Source of the DNA: Hyphomicrobiales bacterium
GTDB lineage: Bacteria > Pseudomonadota > Alphaproteobacteria > Rhizobiales > Xanthobacteraceae
Assembly (NCBI GenBank): GCA_009377695.1
Contig: WHTP01000024.1
Location: 1-55,877, forward strand
DNA length: 55,877 bases
Direction of reading: 5' to 3'
Shown here: piece after piece, positions 35,996 to 43,975 of the stretch
How positions within the stretch are numbered: the first letter of the stretch is position 1
Layout of the letters: every line of letters starts with the position of its first letter
Notes under the pieces: generated by a model
Told to the model about the DNA's origin: nothing
Database searches by the model: none
Seen by the model: only the letters and a program-made list of their open reading frames with translations
Program-made: the position numbers and the translations under genes

Positions 35996-35997
35996 GA

Positions 35998-37374
35998 TCA
36001 GGCTTTCACGCGAACCGGGCGCAACAGAAATGCGGGAAGGTGAGAATCGCTGAACGATTCGGCTTCCTGCGCCGGCTTTGATGGACGTCGCTCGCGCGCA
36101 TCGTCCAACAGGGTCACCGGAGCCGGTGGCGCCTCGCGCGGCTTGGCCGGGGCCGGCTTGCGGCCGCGCTGACCGCGATTGCCACGGCTGCTGCGGTCGC
36201 CACGCCGGGGACGTTCGCGTGTCTCCACCGGCTCAGTCTCGCCTGCGTGGGGCGGCTCGCCCATCCAGGCAATGCTCTGTCCGATCAGCTTCTCGATCGC
36301 CGCCACCGATTTGGAATCGCTGGAACTGACGATGGTGATGGCGGTACCGCTCTTGCCGGCGCGGCCGGTGCGGCCGATCCGGTGCACGTAGTCGTCGGCG
36401 TGGTGCGGCACGTCGAAATTGAAGACGTGGCTGACGTCCGGAATGTCGAGCCCACGGGCCGCCACGTCGGAGGCGATCAGGAGCTTGACGTCGCCCTTGC
36501 GAAAGGAATCGAGCGCAGCGGTCCGGGCCGATTGGTCCAAATCACCGTGCAGCGCGGCGGCCGAGAATTCGTGACGCAACAGCGAACGGTGGAGCTGGGC
36601 GACTTCGGTCTTGCGGTTGCAGAAGATGATGGCGTTCTTGAAGCTATCGGACGAACGGATCAGGTTCCGCAGAATCTCACGCTTCTCGTGCGGCTTGCTT
36701 CCGCTCTTCACGAGCAGTTGGGTGGTGTTCGCAACAGTGGTTGCCGGGCGGGAAACCTCGACCTTGATCGGGTTGTGCAGGAACTGGCCGGTGACGCGCT
36801 GGATCTCCGGCGGCATGGTGGCCGTGAAGAACAGCGTCTGGCGCGTGAACGGCACCAGCTTGCAGATGCGCTCGATGTCGGGAATGAAGCCCATGTCGAG
36901 CATGCGGTCGGCTTCGTCGATGACGAGGAGCTCAACGCCTGTCAGGAGCAGGCGCCCGCGCTCGAAATGATCAAGCAGCCGGCCCGGCGTCGCGATCAGC
37001 ACGTCGACGCCGCGCATCAGCTTCATGTCCTGGTCGTCGAACGAGACGCCACCGATGATCAGCGCAACGTTGAGCTTCTGCTTGGCGCCGTATTTGATGA
37101 AGCTCTCCTCGACCTGCGCCGCGAGCTCGCGCGTGGGTTCGAGAATGAGCGTGCGCGGCATGCGTGCCCGCGCTCTGCCTGTTTCAAGCATCGTCAGCAT
37201 CGGCAGCGTGAAGGCGGCGGTCTTGCCGGTGCCGGTCTGCGCAATGCCAAGCACGTCGCGGCGCGTGAGGACGTGGGGAATTGCTTGCTCTTGAATGGGA
37301 GTAGGGGCGGGGTAACCGGCTGCTTTAACTGCAGCGAGAACCTTGTCGGACAAACCAAGTTTGGAAAAGGGCAT
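35998..37374 (-). CDS. DEAD-box RNA helicase (RhlE-like)
   Basis: A 458-aa ATP-dependent RNA helicase. The Q motif is near PTPIQEQAIP (25-34), motif I is AQTGTGKTAAF (45-55), motif II is DEADRML, motif III TATMPPEI (Ser replaced by Thr, a common variant) and motif VI HRIGRTGRAG. The tail from about residue 385 is Arg/Gly/Pro-rich (RGDRSSRGNRGQRGRKPAP), typical of RNA-binding extensions. ATG 37374 has GAGG at good spacing and begins with the family-typical PFSKLGLS. It likely acts in ribosome assembly or RNA decay, especially in the cold. Confidence 0.94.
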   Translation of the reverse strand: MPFSKLGLSDKVLAAVKAAGYPAPTPIQEQAIPHVLTRRDVLGIAQTGTGKTAAFTLPMLTMLETGRARARMPRTLILEPTRELAAQVEESFIKYGAKQKLNVALIIGGVSFDDQDMKLMRGVDVLIATPGRLLDHFERGRLLLTGVELLVIDEADRMLDMGFIPDIERICKLVPFTRQTLFFTATMPPEIQRVTGQFLHNPIKVEVSRPATTVANTTQLLVKSGSKPHEKREILRNLIRSSDSFKNAIIFCNRKTEVAQLHRSLLRHEFSAAALHGDLDQSARTAALDSFRKGDVKLLIASDVAARGLDIPDVSHVFNFDVPHHADDYVHRIGRTGRAGKSGTAITIVSSSDSKSVAAIEKLIGQSIAWMGEPPHAGETEPVETRERPRRGDRSSRGNRGQRGRKPAPAKPREAPPAPVTLLDDARERRPSKPAQEAESFSDSHLPAFLLRPVRVKA

Positions 37375-37659
37375 ATAACCTCGAGTCAAAGCCGTTCGCT
37401 GCTGGCCCGCGCCGGCGAACGAACAACTGGCTAAGTTGACGCGGGAAGGAAGGGTCGAATCTTGTCGGACCGTTCGCCCGAGAACATAAGGGCGACGGCG
37501 CGAAAGTCAATCCTTTCGCAGTGCAATAAGTGCCGTAAATGCTTAAATTTTCGCTGTTTGCGGCGTGGAATGGCGTTCAAGTCGTTCCCGCTGATGTCCC
37601 TTTCCGGCGGCGGTGGCATGGCCTATCAGGCGCACCGGGATTTGCGCGGAGGGTGACGG

Positions 37660-38829
37660 ATGCGAACGCAGGTGGGGATCGTGGGCGCCGGACCGGCCGG
37701 GCTGATGCTGTCGCATCTCCTTCACCTTGAAGGCATTGACTCGATCATCCTCGAGAATCGCAGCCGCTCCTACATCGAAGGCCGCATCCGCGCCGGACTG
37801 ATCGAGCACTGGGCGCGCGACGTCCTGATCGAGACCGGCGTCGGCGAGCGCCTGCAGCGGGAGAGCCTGTTCCACCACGGCGTCAACTTCTGCTTCGACG
37901 GCGCGCTGCACCACATCGATTTCCAGAAGCTGGTCGGGAAGGGCGTCACCGTCTATGGCCAGCAAGAGGTGATCAAGGATCTGGTCGCGCGCCGCCTCGC
38001 CGATGGCGGGCAAATCCTGTTCGACGTCTCCGATGTCGCCGTCCACGATCTGACGGGAAGCTCCCCTCGCATCAGTTTCAACCACGGTGACAAGGCGCAG
38101 GAGATCGCCTGCGACTTCATCGGCGGCTGCGACGGCTTCCATGGGGTCTGCCGGCCGAGCATTCCGGACGGCGTGCTCACCACTTACGACCGCGAGTATC
38201 CCTTCGGCTGGGTCGGCATCCTGTCGGAGTCTCCGCCGGCCGACGACGAGTTGATCTATGCCTATCACGAGCGCGGCTTCGCGCTTTACACCATGCGCTC
38301 GCCGTCGCTGGCGCGTCTTTACGTCCAGTGCGCCTATGATGACAACATCGCGAACTGGCCGGATCGTCGCATCTGGGACTAATTGCACGCGCGCCTTGGC
38401 GGGACACGCTCGCTGAAGGAGGGGAAGATCGTCGACAAGCTCCTGACCGCCATGCACTCATTCGTGGTCGAGCCGATGCAACACGGCCGGCTGTTCCTCG
38501 CCGGCGATTCTGCGCACATCCAGCCGCCGACCGGCGCCAAGGGCATGAACCTCGCGCTGGCCGACGTCGTCGTGCTTGCGCGGGCGATCACGGCCCACGT
38601 GCGCTCCGGCCGCACCGATCTGCTGGAGCGCTATTCGCAGACCTGTCTGCGGCGCGTCTGGAAGGCGCAGCGGTTCTCGTGGTGGATGACGCAAATGTTC
38701 CACCTGCACCCGGACGACAACGCGTTCGACCGCAAGCGGCAGTTGGGCGAGCTTTCATACGTCGTAAGCTCGGAAGCCGCCGCGACTTCGCTCGCGGAGA
38801 ATTATGTCGGCCTGCCGGTGGAGACGTGA
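37660..38829 (+). pseudogene. pobA: 4-hydroxybenzoate 3-monooxygenase interrupted by one in-frame stop
   Basis: 390 codons of a flavoprotein hydroxylase converting 4-hydroxybenzoate to protocatechuate. The FAD motif is GIVGAGPAGL at the start, the NADPH/FAD loop is DFIGGCDGFHGVCRP and the second FAD motif is LFLAGDSAHIQPPTGAKGMN. A TAA at 38380-38382 (codon 241) falls within the conserved stretch RIWD-stop-LHARLGG, where the family has Glu (IWEELHARL or similar); GAA to TAA is one base change. The frame is intact on both sides and the protein is full length otherwise. As given, it yields a 240-residue fragment lacking the second FAD motif. A strong GGAGGG precedes ATG 37660. Confidence 0.92.
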
Positions 38830-38844
38830 GCCCCCGCGGGGCTC
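38828..38844. terminator. Possible terminator hairpin at the pobA stop
   Basis: GAGCCCC (38828-38834), loop CGC, GGGGCTC (38838-38844), followed by TCTCCTCC. The stem overlaps the last two bases of the pobA stop codon and lies between convergent genes. The T tract is poor, so this is a weak call. Confidence 0.4.
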
Positions 38845-38895
38845 TCTCCTCCGCTTTCTGCCGCATAAGCGGCCACGGCGTCGGGACACCAGTCC

Positions 38896-40275
38896 CTATT
38901 CCTGCAGCGCCGCCCGGAGCGGGCGGTTGAACGCCAGGATGATGACACCGGCCAGGCCGGCCACGCAGGCGATCATCAGGAAGAACGCGGACTTGTCCAT
39001 GACGGTCCAGAAGCTGCCGAGCCAGCCGCCGACTAAATTGCCGACGAAGCTGGTCAAGAACCATGCGCCCATCATCATCGATACCACGCGTCCGGGCGAG
39101 ACTTTTGATACCAGCGAAAGGCCGATCGGCGAGAGATAGAGCTCGCCGATGGTGATGACGACGAAATAGCCGAACAGCCACATCCAGCTTGCCTGCGGCG
39201 CGCCATCGGACTGCCAGACCGCGCCGAGCATGATCAAATTGGCGAGCGTCACGCCGAAGCAGCCGATCGCCATCTTGGTGACCGTCGAAGGCTCGGTGCC
39301 GCGCGCCGCCTGCCGCGCCCACAGCATGAGCACGAACGGCGTGAACGCGAAGATCATGAACGGGTTGAACGACTGGAACCAGGTCACCGGGATCTCGCCG
39401 TGCCAGACCAGGAGATCAATGTGTCGGTCGGTGTAAGTGTCGGCCCAGAGCGGGACCGTGTTGCCCTGTTGCTCATAGGTCGCCCAAAACAGGCTGACCG
39501 GCAGGAACAGGACGAGCAGCGCCAGAATGGAGCGCCACTCCGACCGGCCAAGCCCCCGGCGATCGTGGCCCGGTATCATCACCCGGTCGCGCTCATCGGC
39601 TGGCAACAACGGCGCGGCGTAGAGATAGACCATGAGCCCGATGGTCATGCCGACGCCGGCGGCGGCAAAACCGTAGTGCCAGCCGACGCCTTCGCCAAGC
39701 GTCCCGCAGACCAGCGGGGCGAGGAAGGCGCCGAGATTGATGCCGACGTAGAAAATCGAATAGGCGCGGTCGCGGCGCGGGTCACCGGGTGCATAGAGTG
39801 CGCCGATTTGCGTCGAGATGTTGGGTTTGAACGCGCCGTTGCCGAAAATCAGGACGAGAAGCGCAAGCAGGAACAGCGGCTCGAACGCCATCATGAAGTG
39901 GCCGATCGCCATCAGTGAGGCGCCGAGCACGACGGTGCGGCGCTGGCCGAGCCAGCGGTCGGCGAGCATCCCGCCGAGCAGCGGCGTGAGATAAACGAGC
40001 GCGGTGTAGAGGCCATAGATGTGTGAGGCGAACGGCTGGGTTGCGAGCGGGCCGAAGATGGATTCGTAGAATCTGCGGAGCGCGCCGAGCCCGATGACGG
40101 TGTCGGCGTTCTCCGGCAGCAGGACGAATTTCACCATGTAGAGGACGAGCAGGGAGCGCATCCCGTAATAGGAGAAGCGCTCCCACATCTCGGTGGTGAA
40201 CAGGAAGGTCAGGCCGCGCGGGTGTCCGAAGAGCTGGCCCTGTTCGGCCGGTCGTTCGGTATCGGAGATCGCCAT
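38896..40275 (-). CDS. Proton-dependent oligopeptide (POT/PTR2) transporter
   Basis: A 459-aa MFS protein with about 12-14 TM helices importing di- and tripeptides with protons. The family signature is clear: TTEMWERFSYYGMRSLLVLYM near the N-terminus (the E-x-x-E-R-F/Y motif), then GGMLADRWLGQRRTVVLGA and FKPNISTQIGALY, with FYVGINLGAFLAPLVCG. The length is slightly shorter than some DtpT proteins. It is convergent with pobA. Confidence 0.93.
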   Translation of the reverse strand: MAISDTERPAEQGQLFGHPRGLTFLFTTEMWERFSYYGMRSLLVLYMVKFVLLPENADTVIGLGALRRFYESIFGPLATQPFASHIYGLYTALVYLTPLLGGMLADRWLGQRRTVVLGASLMAIGHFMMAFEPLFLLALLVLIFGNGAFKPNISTQIGALYAPGDPRRDRAYSIFYVGINLGAFLAPLVCGTLGEGVGWHYGFAAAGVGMTIGLMVYLYAAPLLPADERDRVMIPGHDRRGLGRSEWRSILALLVLFLPVSLFWATYEQQGNTVPLWADTYTDRHIDLLVWHGEIPVTWFQSFNPFMIFAFTPFVLMLWARQAARGTEPSTVTKMAIGCFGVTLANLIMLGAVWQSDGAPQASWMWLFGYFVVITIGELYLSPIGLSLVSKVSPGRVVSMMMGAWFLTSFVGNLVGGWLGSFWTVMDKSAFFLMIACVAGLAGVIILAFNRPLRAALQE

Positions 40276-40322
40276 CGCGCTATCCTGCCTGCCGGGATCG
40301 TCTTGGCGCCGCGTCGTTGCGG

Positions 40323-41384
40323 TCAGCGGCCGATGGCCGCCTTCGCCTTCCTGATCACGGACGGCGGATAGCTCGCGAATTCGGCAAGCAGACGGCCAAC
40401 TTCATCCGGCGTTGCGATGTCGATGTCGAGATTTAATTTCTTCGCGTCGGCGAGGAATTCCGGATCTTTCATGGTGGCCAGGAAGGCGGTGCGCAGTGCG
40501 GCAAGGCGATCCTTGGGCACATTCGGTGAAACGGCGAACGGCCGGCCGAGGACCGTCTGCTTGAAATGGAATTCCAGGACCTTCCGGTCATCGTCCGCCT
40601 TCACGAAATCGAAGACGTTGGGAACCGGGCCGAACTCGTCGGTGACCTTGGGTCCCATCTGCAGGAACAGCTTGAGGCGTCCGGCCTGCACGTCGGGCAG
40701 CCATTGCGCCTTGATCGAGGACACGAACAGGCCGCAAGCGCCTTGCACCTCGCCGCGTTGCATCGCCAGGTTGACCTGCTTCTGGCCTTGATAGCCGGAG
40801 ATGACGCGGAAGTTGGCGCCGATAACGTTCTTCAAGACGAGCGGGTGCTGATGGCTGATCGCGGCCGGACCAGTTGAGCCGAAGATCACCTCCTTGCTGC
40901 CTGGACTCAGCATCTCCGCGAAGGTTGTTGGCATTCCCGGCGACTGCCAGATGCCGCAGAACGAGATGTCCTGGTTCATGCTGCCGAGCCAGCCGAACTT
41001 GGTGACGTCGAATTTCGCCTGCTCGTTGCCCATCATCGGCTCGACCGCAGTCGAGGCGGAGATCAACGCGACGTCGACGGGGTCGCGGGCAGTGAGATTG
41101 TAGACGTAGTTGGCGGCGCGTAGCGACCCCGCGCCTGGCATGTTCTTCGGCACGACGTTCGGATTGCCGGGGATAAAGCGGCCGAAGTGGCGGGCGAGCG
41201 CGCGTCCGTAGGTGTCGTAGCCGCCGCCGGGCCCGTAGCCGATCTGGATCGAAACGGTCTCGCCGCGAAAATCGGCCTGCGCCAAGTCGGCCTGCGCCAT
41301 GCCGGGTGCGACATAGAGCGGCAGCGCGGCGGCGCCGCACATCCCGCAAAGGAACGTGCCCAGGAAGCGGCTGGCAAGCGTCAT
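40323..41384 (-). CDS. Bug/TctC-type periplasmic solute-binding protein
   Basis: A 353-aa secreted binding protein. A signal peptide (about residues 1-30, ending near PGMAQA) is followed by the Bug pattern: IQIGYGPGGGYDTYGRALARHFGRFIPG, NPNVVPKNMPGAGSLRAANY and WLGSM. Such proteins deliver carboxylates to tripartite tricarboxylate transporters or act as sensors. No TctA/TctB membrane genes are in the window. ATG 41384 was preferred; GTG 41402 would add six residues. It is divergent from a second Bug gene. Confidence 0.87.
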   Translation of the reverse strand: MTLASRFLGTFLCGMCGAAALPLYVAPGMAQADLAQADFRGETVSIQIGYGPGGGYDTYGRALARHFGRFIPGNPNVVPKNMPGAGSLRAANYVYNLTARDPVDVALISASTAVEPMMGNEQAKFDVTKFGWLGSMNQDISFCGIWQSPGMPTTFAEMLSPGSKEVIFGSTGPAAISHQHPLVLKNVIGANFRVISGYQGQKQVNLAMQRGEVQGACGLFVSSIKAQWLPDVQAGRLKLFLQMGPKVTDEFGPVPNVFDFVKADDDRKVLEFHFKQTVLGRPFAVSPNVPKDRLAALRTAFLATMKDPEFLADAKKLNLDIDIATPDEVGRLLAEFASYPPSVIRKAKAAIGR

Positions 41385-41499
41385 GGCAGTCTGGTGTCCC
41401 ACATCGGAAGTTGATTCGATGCTATCTGTATTTTAAGAGCGCTGGTAGACTGAACCAATTGTCTGCCACGCGACCAGAGAACGCAGGTTTGGGAGGATA

Positions 41500-42498
41500 A
41501 TGTCCATGCAATCGATCAGATTTTCCCGCATCGTAGCGGGTGCCGCCATAGCGCTTGCTGTCGCCGCAGGCCTTGCCCCGGCGCAGGCGCAAGGTGAGGC
41601 AGCGGACTATCCCAACAAGCCGATCCGCCTGATCGTCCCGTTCGCGGCGGGCGGTGGCAACGATATTTTTGCGCGCCTGATCGGCGCCAAAGTATCCGAA
41701 TATCTCGGCCAGCAACTGGTGATCGAAAATCGGCCGGCGGCCGGCGGCCGGCCGTCGGCTTCGTTTGTCATTAATCAGCCAGCCGATGGCTACACGCTCT
41801 TCATCGCCGCAAGTGGTGTGATGTCGGTCGCTTCGGCGGTCTATCCAAAGCTCGCCTATCACCCGACCAAGGACTTCACCCCGCTCACGATGATCGCGAA
41901 CTTCCCGTTGATCGTGGTCGGCCAAGTCCAAAATCCTGCGAAGACGGTGGCGGAACTTGTCGCCTATGCCAAGGCCAACCCTGACAAGGCGAATTACGGA
42001 ACGACATCGCCAGCCTTCATCATTTCGACCGAGTTGCTTAAGCTCAAGACGGGCATGCCCGGTGTCGGCATCCCGCTCAAGAGCAGCGCCGAAATGATCC
42101 TGTGCGTGATGCAGCAGAATTGCCTGCTTGCGATCTCGGACGGCCCGCCGGCGATTCCTCAGATCAAGTCCGGGAAGGTGCGTGCACTGGCGGTGACCGG
42201 CGCCGAGCGTTCGCCGGAGCTGCCGAATGTGCCAAGCATGGCGGAGGCGGGCTATCCCGAGGTCAATACCAAGCTGTGGTCGGGCTTCTTCGTGTCAGCG
42301 AAAACACCGCGGCCGATCGCGGCGAAGCTCGAAGCAGCGTTACGCCGCGCCATCGCGGATCCCGGTGTGAAAGCGAAGCTCAAGGAAATGGCAGTGACCC
42401 CCGGAGGCGGCACCGGGGAGGAATTCCGCAAAATGATCGACGCTGACATTCAGAACTACGTGTCGGTGGTCAAAGCCGCGAACCTGAAGTTCGAATAA
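41500..42498 (+). CDS. Bug/TctC-type periplasmic solute-binding protein
   Basis: A 332-aa canonical Bug receptor. The signal peptide (about 1-31) ends APAQAQG. The mature protein begins YPNKPIRLIVPFAAGGGNDI, then GQQLVIENRPAAGG and YTLFIA, with GKVRALAVTGAERSPELPNV and PSMAEAGYP near the C-terminal lobe. All family anchors are present. The ribosome binding site GGGAGGAT precedes ATG 41500. It is divergent from the Bug gene at 40323 but only distantly similar to it, so recent duplication is unlikely. Confidence 0.92.
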   Translation: MSMQSIRFSRIVAGAAIALAVAAGLAPAQAQGEAADYPNKPIRLIVPFAAGGGNDIFARLIGAKVSEYLGQQLVIENRPAAGGRPSASFVINQPADGYTLFIAASGVMSVASAVYPKLAYHPTKDFTPLTMIANFPLIVVGQVQNPAKTVAELVAYAKANPDKANYGTTSPAFIISTELLKLKTGMPGVGIPLKSSAEMILCVMQQNCLLAISDGPPAIPQIKSGKVRALAVTGAERSPELPNVPSMAEAGYPEVNTKLWSGFFVSAKTPRPIAAKLEAALRRAIADPGVKAKLKEMAVTPGGGTGEEFRKMIDADIQNYVSVVKAANLKFE

Positions 42499-42552
42499 CG
42501 AAGGCTGCCACCGGGAAGCCGGTCTACGGTTTCCTGAACCTAATCGATTGTC

Positions 42553-42575
42553 ATCGCCGGGCTTGACCCGGCGAT
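42553..42575. repeat. CGCCGGG-CTTGA-CCCGGCG hairpin repeat
   Basis: A perfect 9-bp stem ATCGCCGGG / CCCGGCGAT around a 5-base loop CTTGA. The motif (GTCATCGCCGGGCTTGACCC) is a dispersed element well known in Bradyrhizobiaceae intergenic regions. It lies after the Bug gene and before the ArsR promoter and may serve as a terminator. Confidence 0.75.
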
Positions 42576-42668
42576 CAATCTTCTTTGCAAAATGGATGGA
42601 CGCGCGGGTCAAGTGCATCCCCCGCGCGCGCGATGCGGCGCCAGCATTGCGCTTGTTTTTTGTGCCTC

Positions 42669-42696
42669 TTGACAGGCAACTAAAAAGTTGCATATT
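42669..42696 (+). promoter_or_regulatory. ArsR-operon promoter with operator in the spacer
   Basis: The -35 box TTGACA is at 42669-42674 and a -10-like CATATT at 42691-42696 (16-bp spacing). Between them is a perfect inverted repeat GCAACT-AAAA-AGTTGC at 42676-42691, the size and placement expected of an ArsR-family operator. Transcription would start about seven bases downstream, at or next to the ATG at 42703, so the mRNA would be leaderless. Confidence 0.7.
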
Positions 42697-42702
42697 GAAC
42701 CT

Positions 42703-43023
42703 ATGGATTTCGATCCGGTCTTTCGGGCTTTGGCGGATGCGAGCCGCCGCGACCTGCTCGATCGGCTTTTCGAGAAGAACGGCCAGACCTTGAGCGAGCT
42801 CTGCGAGGGGCTCGATATGTCACGCCAGGCGGTGACCAAGCATCTGGTGATTTTGGAGGAGGCCAACCTCGTGGCGACGCTGTGGCGCGGACGGGAGAAG
42901 CTGCACTACCTCAACCCGGCGCCGATCCACGACATCGCCGAACGCTGGTTGCGCAAATACGAACGCGGGCGGCTGCGCGTCCTATCCGAATTGAAGAAAA
43001 TCCTGGAGGCAGACGATGAGTGA
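42703..43023 (+). CDS. ArsR-family winged-helix repressor
   Basis: A 106-aa ArsR/SmtB-type regulator: DFDPVFRALADASRRDLLDRL, then the recognition helix region LSELCEGLDMSRQAVTKHLV and the wing LVATLWRGREKLHYLN. No metal-binding Cys motif is visible, so it belongs to the SdpR-like group that pairs with SRPBCC proteins. ATG 42703 directly follows the promoter without a ribosome binding site. It overlaps the next gene by 8 bp, so the pair is an operon and is probably autorepressed. Confidence 0.9.
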   Translation: MDFDPVFRALADASRRDLLDRLFEKNGQTLSELCEGLDMSRQAVTKHLVILEEANLVATLWRGREKLHYLNPAPIHDIAERWLRKYERGRLRVLSELKKILEADDE

Positions 43024-43477
43024 GTCGAAGTTTGTGTACGTCACCTACATCCGCACCACACCGGAGAAGCTCTGGCGCGCGCTCACCGCGGGAGAATTCA
43101 CCCGGCGATATTGGGCCGGCACCTGGCAGGATTGCACCTGGCAGAAGGGCGCAGGCTGGAGACTGATGATCCCTGACGGCCGCGTCGGCGACGCCGGCGA
43201 GGTCCTGGAAATTGATCCACCGCGGCGGCTGGTGCTGTCCTGGCAAAACCAGTTCATTCCGGACCTGAAAGCGGAAGGCCCGTCGCGCGCGACCTTCGAG
43301 CTCGAGCACGAGGGCGACATGGTGAAGCTCACCATCGTCCACGAGATGGACAAGCTCGGCTCGAAATTCATCGAGCAGGTGTCTGGTGGCTGGCCACTCA
43401 TCCTCGCGAGCCTCAAGAGCCTGTTGGAGACCGGCGAGTCGCTGGAGGCCACGCGCAAATGGCCGGAGGGGATGTAG
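43016..43477 (+). CDS. SRPBCC (AHSA1-type) protein
   Basis: A 153-aa protein of the activator-of-Hsp90-ATPase homologue family with the START-like fold: FVYVTYIRTTPEKLWRALT at the N-terminus, TRRYWAGTWQ, GEVLEIDPPRRLVLSWQ and SGGWPLILASLKSLLETGES at the end. Members have a hydrophobic cavity and no fixed reaction. The overlap with the ArsR gene is the standard arrangement for this pair; the SRPBCC protein may modulate or be regulated by the repressor's ligand. Confidence 0.9.
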   Translation: MSESKFVYVTYIRTTPEKLWRALTAGEFTRRYWAGTWQDCTWQKGAGWRLMIPDGRVGDAGEVLEIDPPRRLVLSWQNQFIPDLKAEGPSRATFELEHEGDMVKLTIVHEMDKLGSKFIEQVSGGWPLILASLKSLLETGESLEATRKWPEGM

Positions 43478-43491
43478 TCAGTTGGAGCCCC

Positions 43492-43522
43492 GTAGCCCGG
43501 ATTGAGCGAAGCGAAATCCGGG
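43492..43522 (+). repeat. REP element upstream of the RAYT remnant
   Basis: GTAGCCCGGATTGAGCGAAG, then CGAAATCCGGG, forming a stem CCCGGATT / AATCCGGG. Its inverted partner is at 43923-43955. GTAGCCCGGAT-type REPs are the usual substrate of REP-associated tyrosine transposases. Confidence 0.85.
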
Positions 43523-43535
43523 ATAATCTCTTGCC

Positions 43536-43922
43536 ATGGTACGGTATCGGCGAAACTTCGTCGCGGGCGGAATGTACTTCTTTACGCTGACGCTCGATGA
43601 TCGAAAGTCGAGCGCGCTGGTCGATCACGTTGATGCCTTGCGGGCTGCGGTTCGGGCGACGCGCCGATCACTACCCTTTACGATCGACGCGATCGTTGTG
43701 CTGCCCGACCATTTGCACATCGTCATGACATTGCCGTCACAAAATGTCGATTTCTCCAGCAGGTTGGGATTGATCAAACGCCGATTTACGACGGCCGCCG
43801 CGAAATCAGGTGTAACCATCGCCCGCCATCGCAACGGCGAATACGCGCTGTGGCAGCGCCGCAGGATTGGGCGGGAGACTTGGGACAAGATTAGGGGAAG
43901 CTTTGGGGAGCGCGCCGGCTAG
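43536..43922 (+). pseudogene. REP-associated tyrosine transposase (RAYT), C-terminus lost
   Basis: 128 aa. The start MVRYRRNFVAGGMYFFTLTL and the HUH motif in VLPDHLHIVMTLP mark the IS200-like Y1 transposase family that moves REP sequences. Similarity holds to GEYALWQRR (about residue 108). Then the family's stretch with the catalytic Tyr (DYIHYNPVKHG or similar) is missing and 19 unrelated residues follow. The protein cannot cut DNA without that Tyr. The gene is bracketed by inverted REPs and its TAG stop abuts the right one, so the unit is an ancestral RAYT-REP cassette that lost its 3' part. Confidence 0.87.
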
Positions 43923-43955
43923 TCCCGGATTTCGCTGGCGCTCAATCCGGGCTAC
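43923..43955 (-). repeat. REP element downstream of the RAYT remnant
   Basis: TCCCGGATTTCGCTGGCGC, then TCAATCCGGGCTAC: the reverse complement of the upstream REP except for a two-base change and a one-base insertion in the loop. The pair forms an inverted arrangement around the transposase gene, as in mobile REPIN-type cassettes. Confidence 0.85.
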
Positions 43956-43975
43956 GACGACTACGCGAGTTCCTC

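Noticed and set aside
37462-37656. 64-codon ORF directly upstream of pobA with a Cys-rich centre
   Set aside because: No ribosome binding site or family pattern; it ends in the pobA ribosome binding site, so a leader peptide is possible but unsupported.
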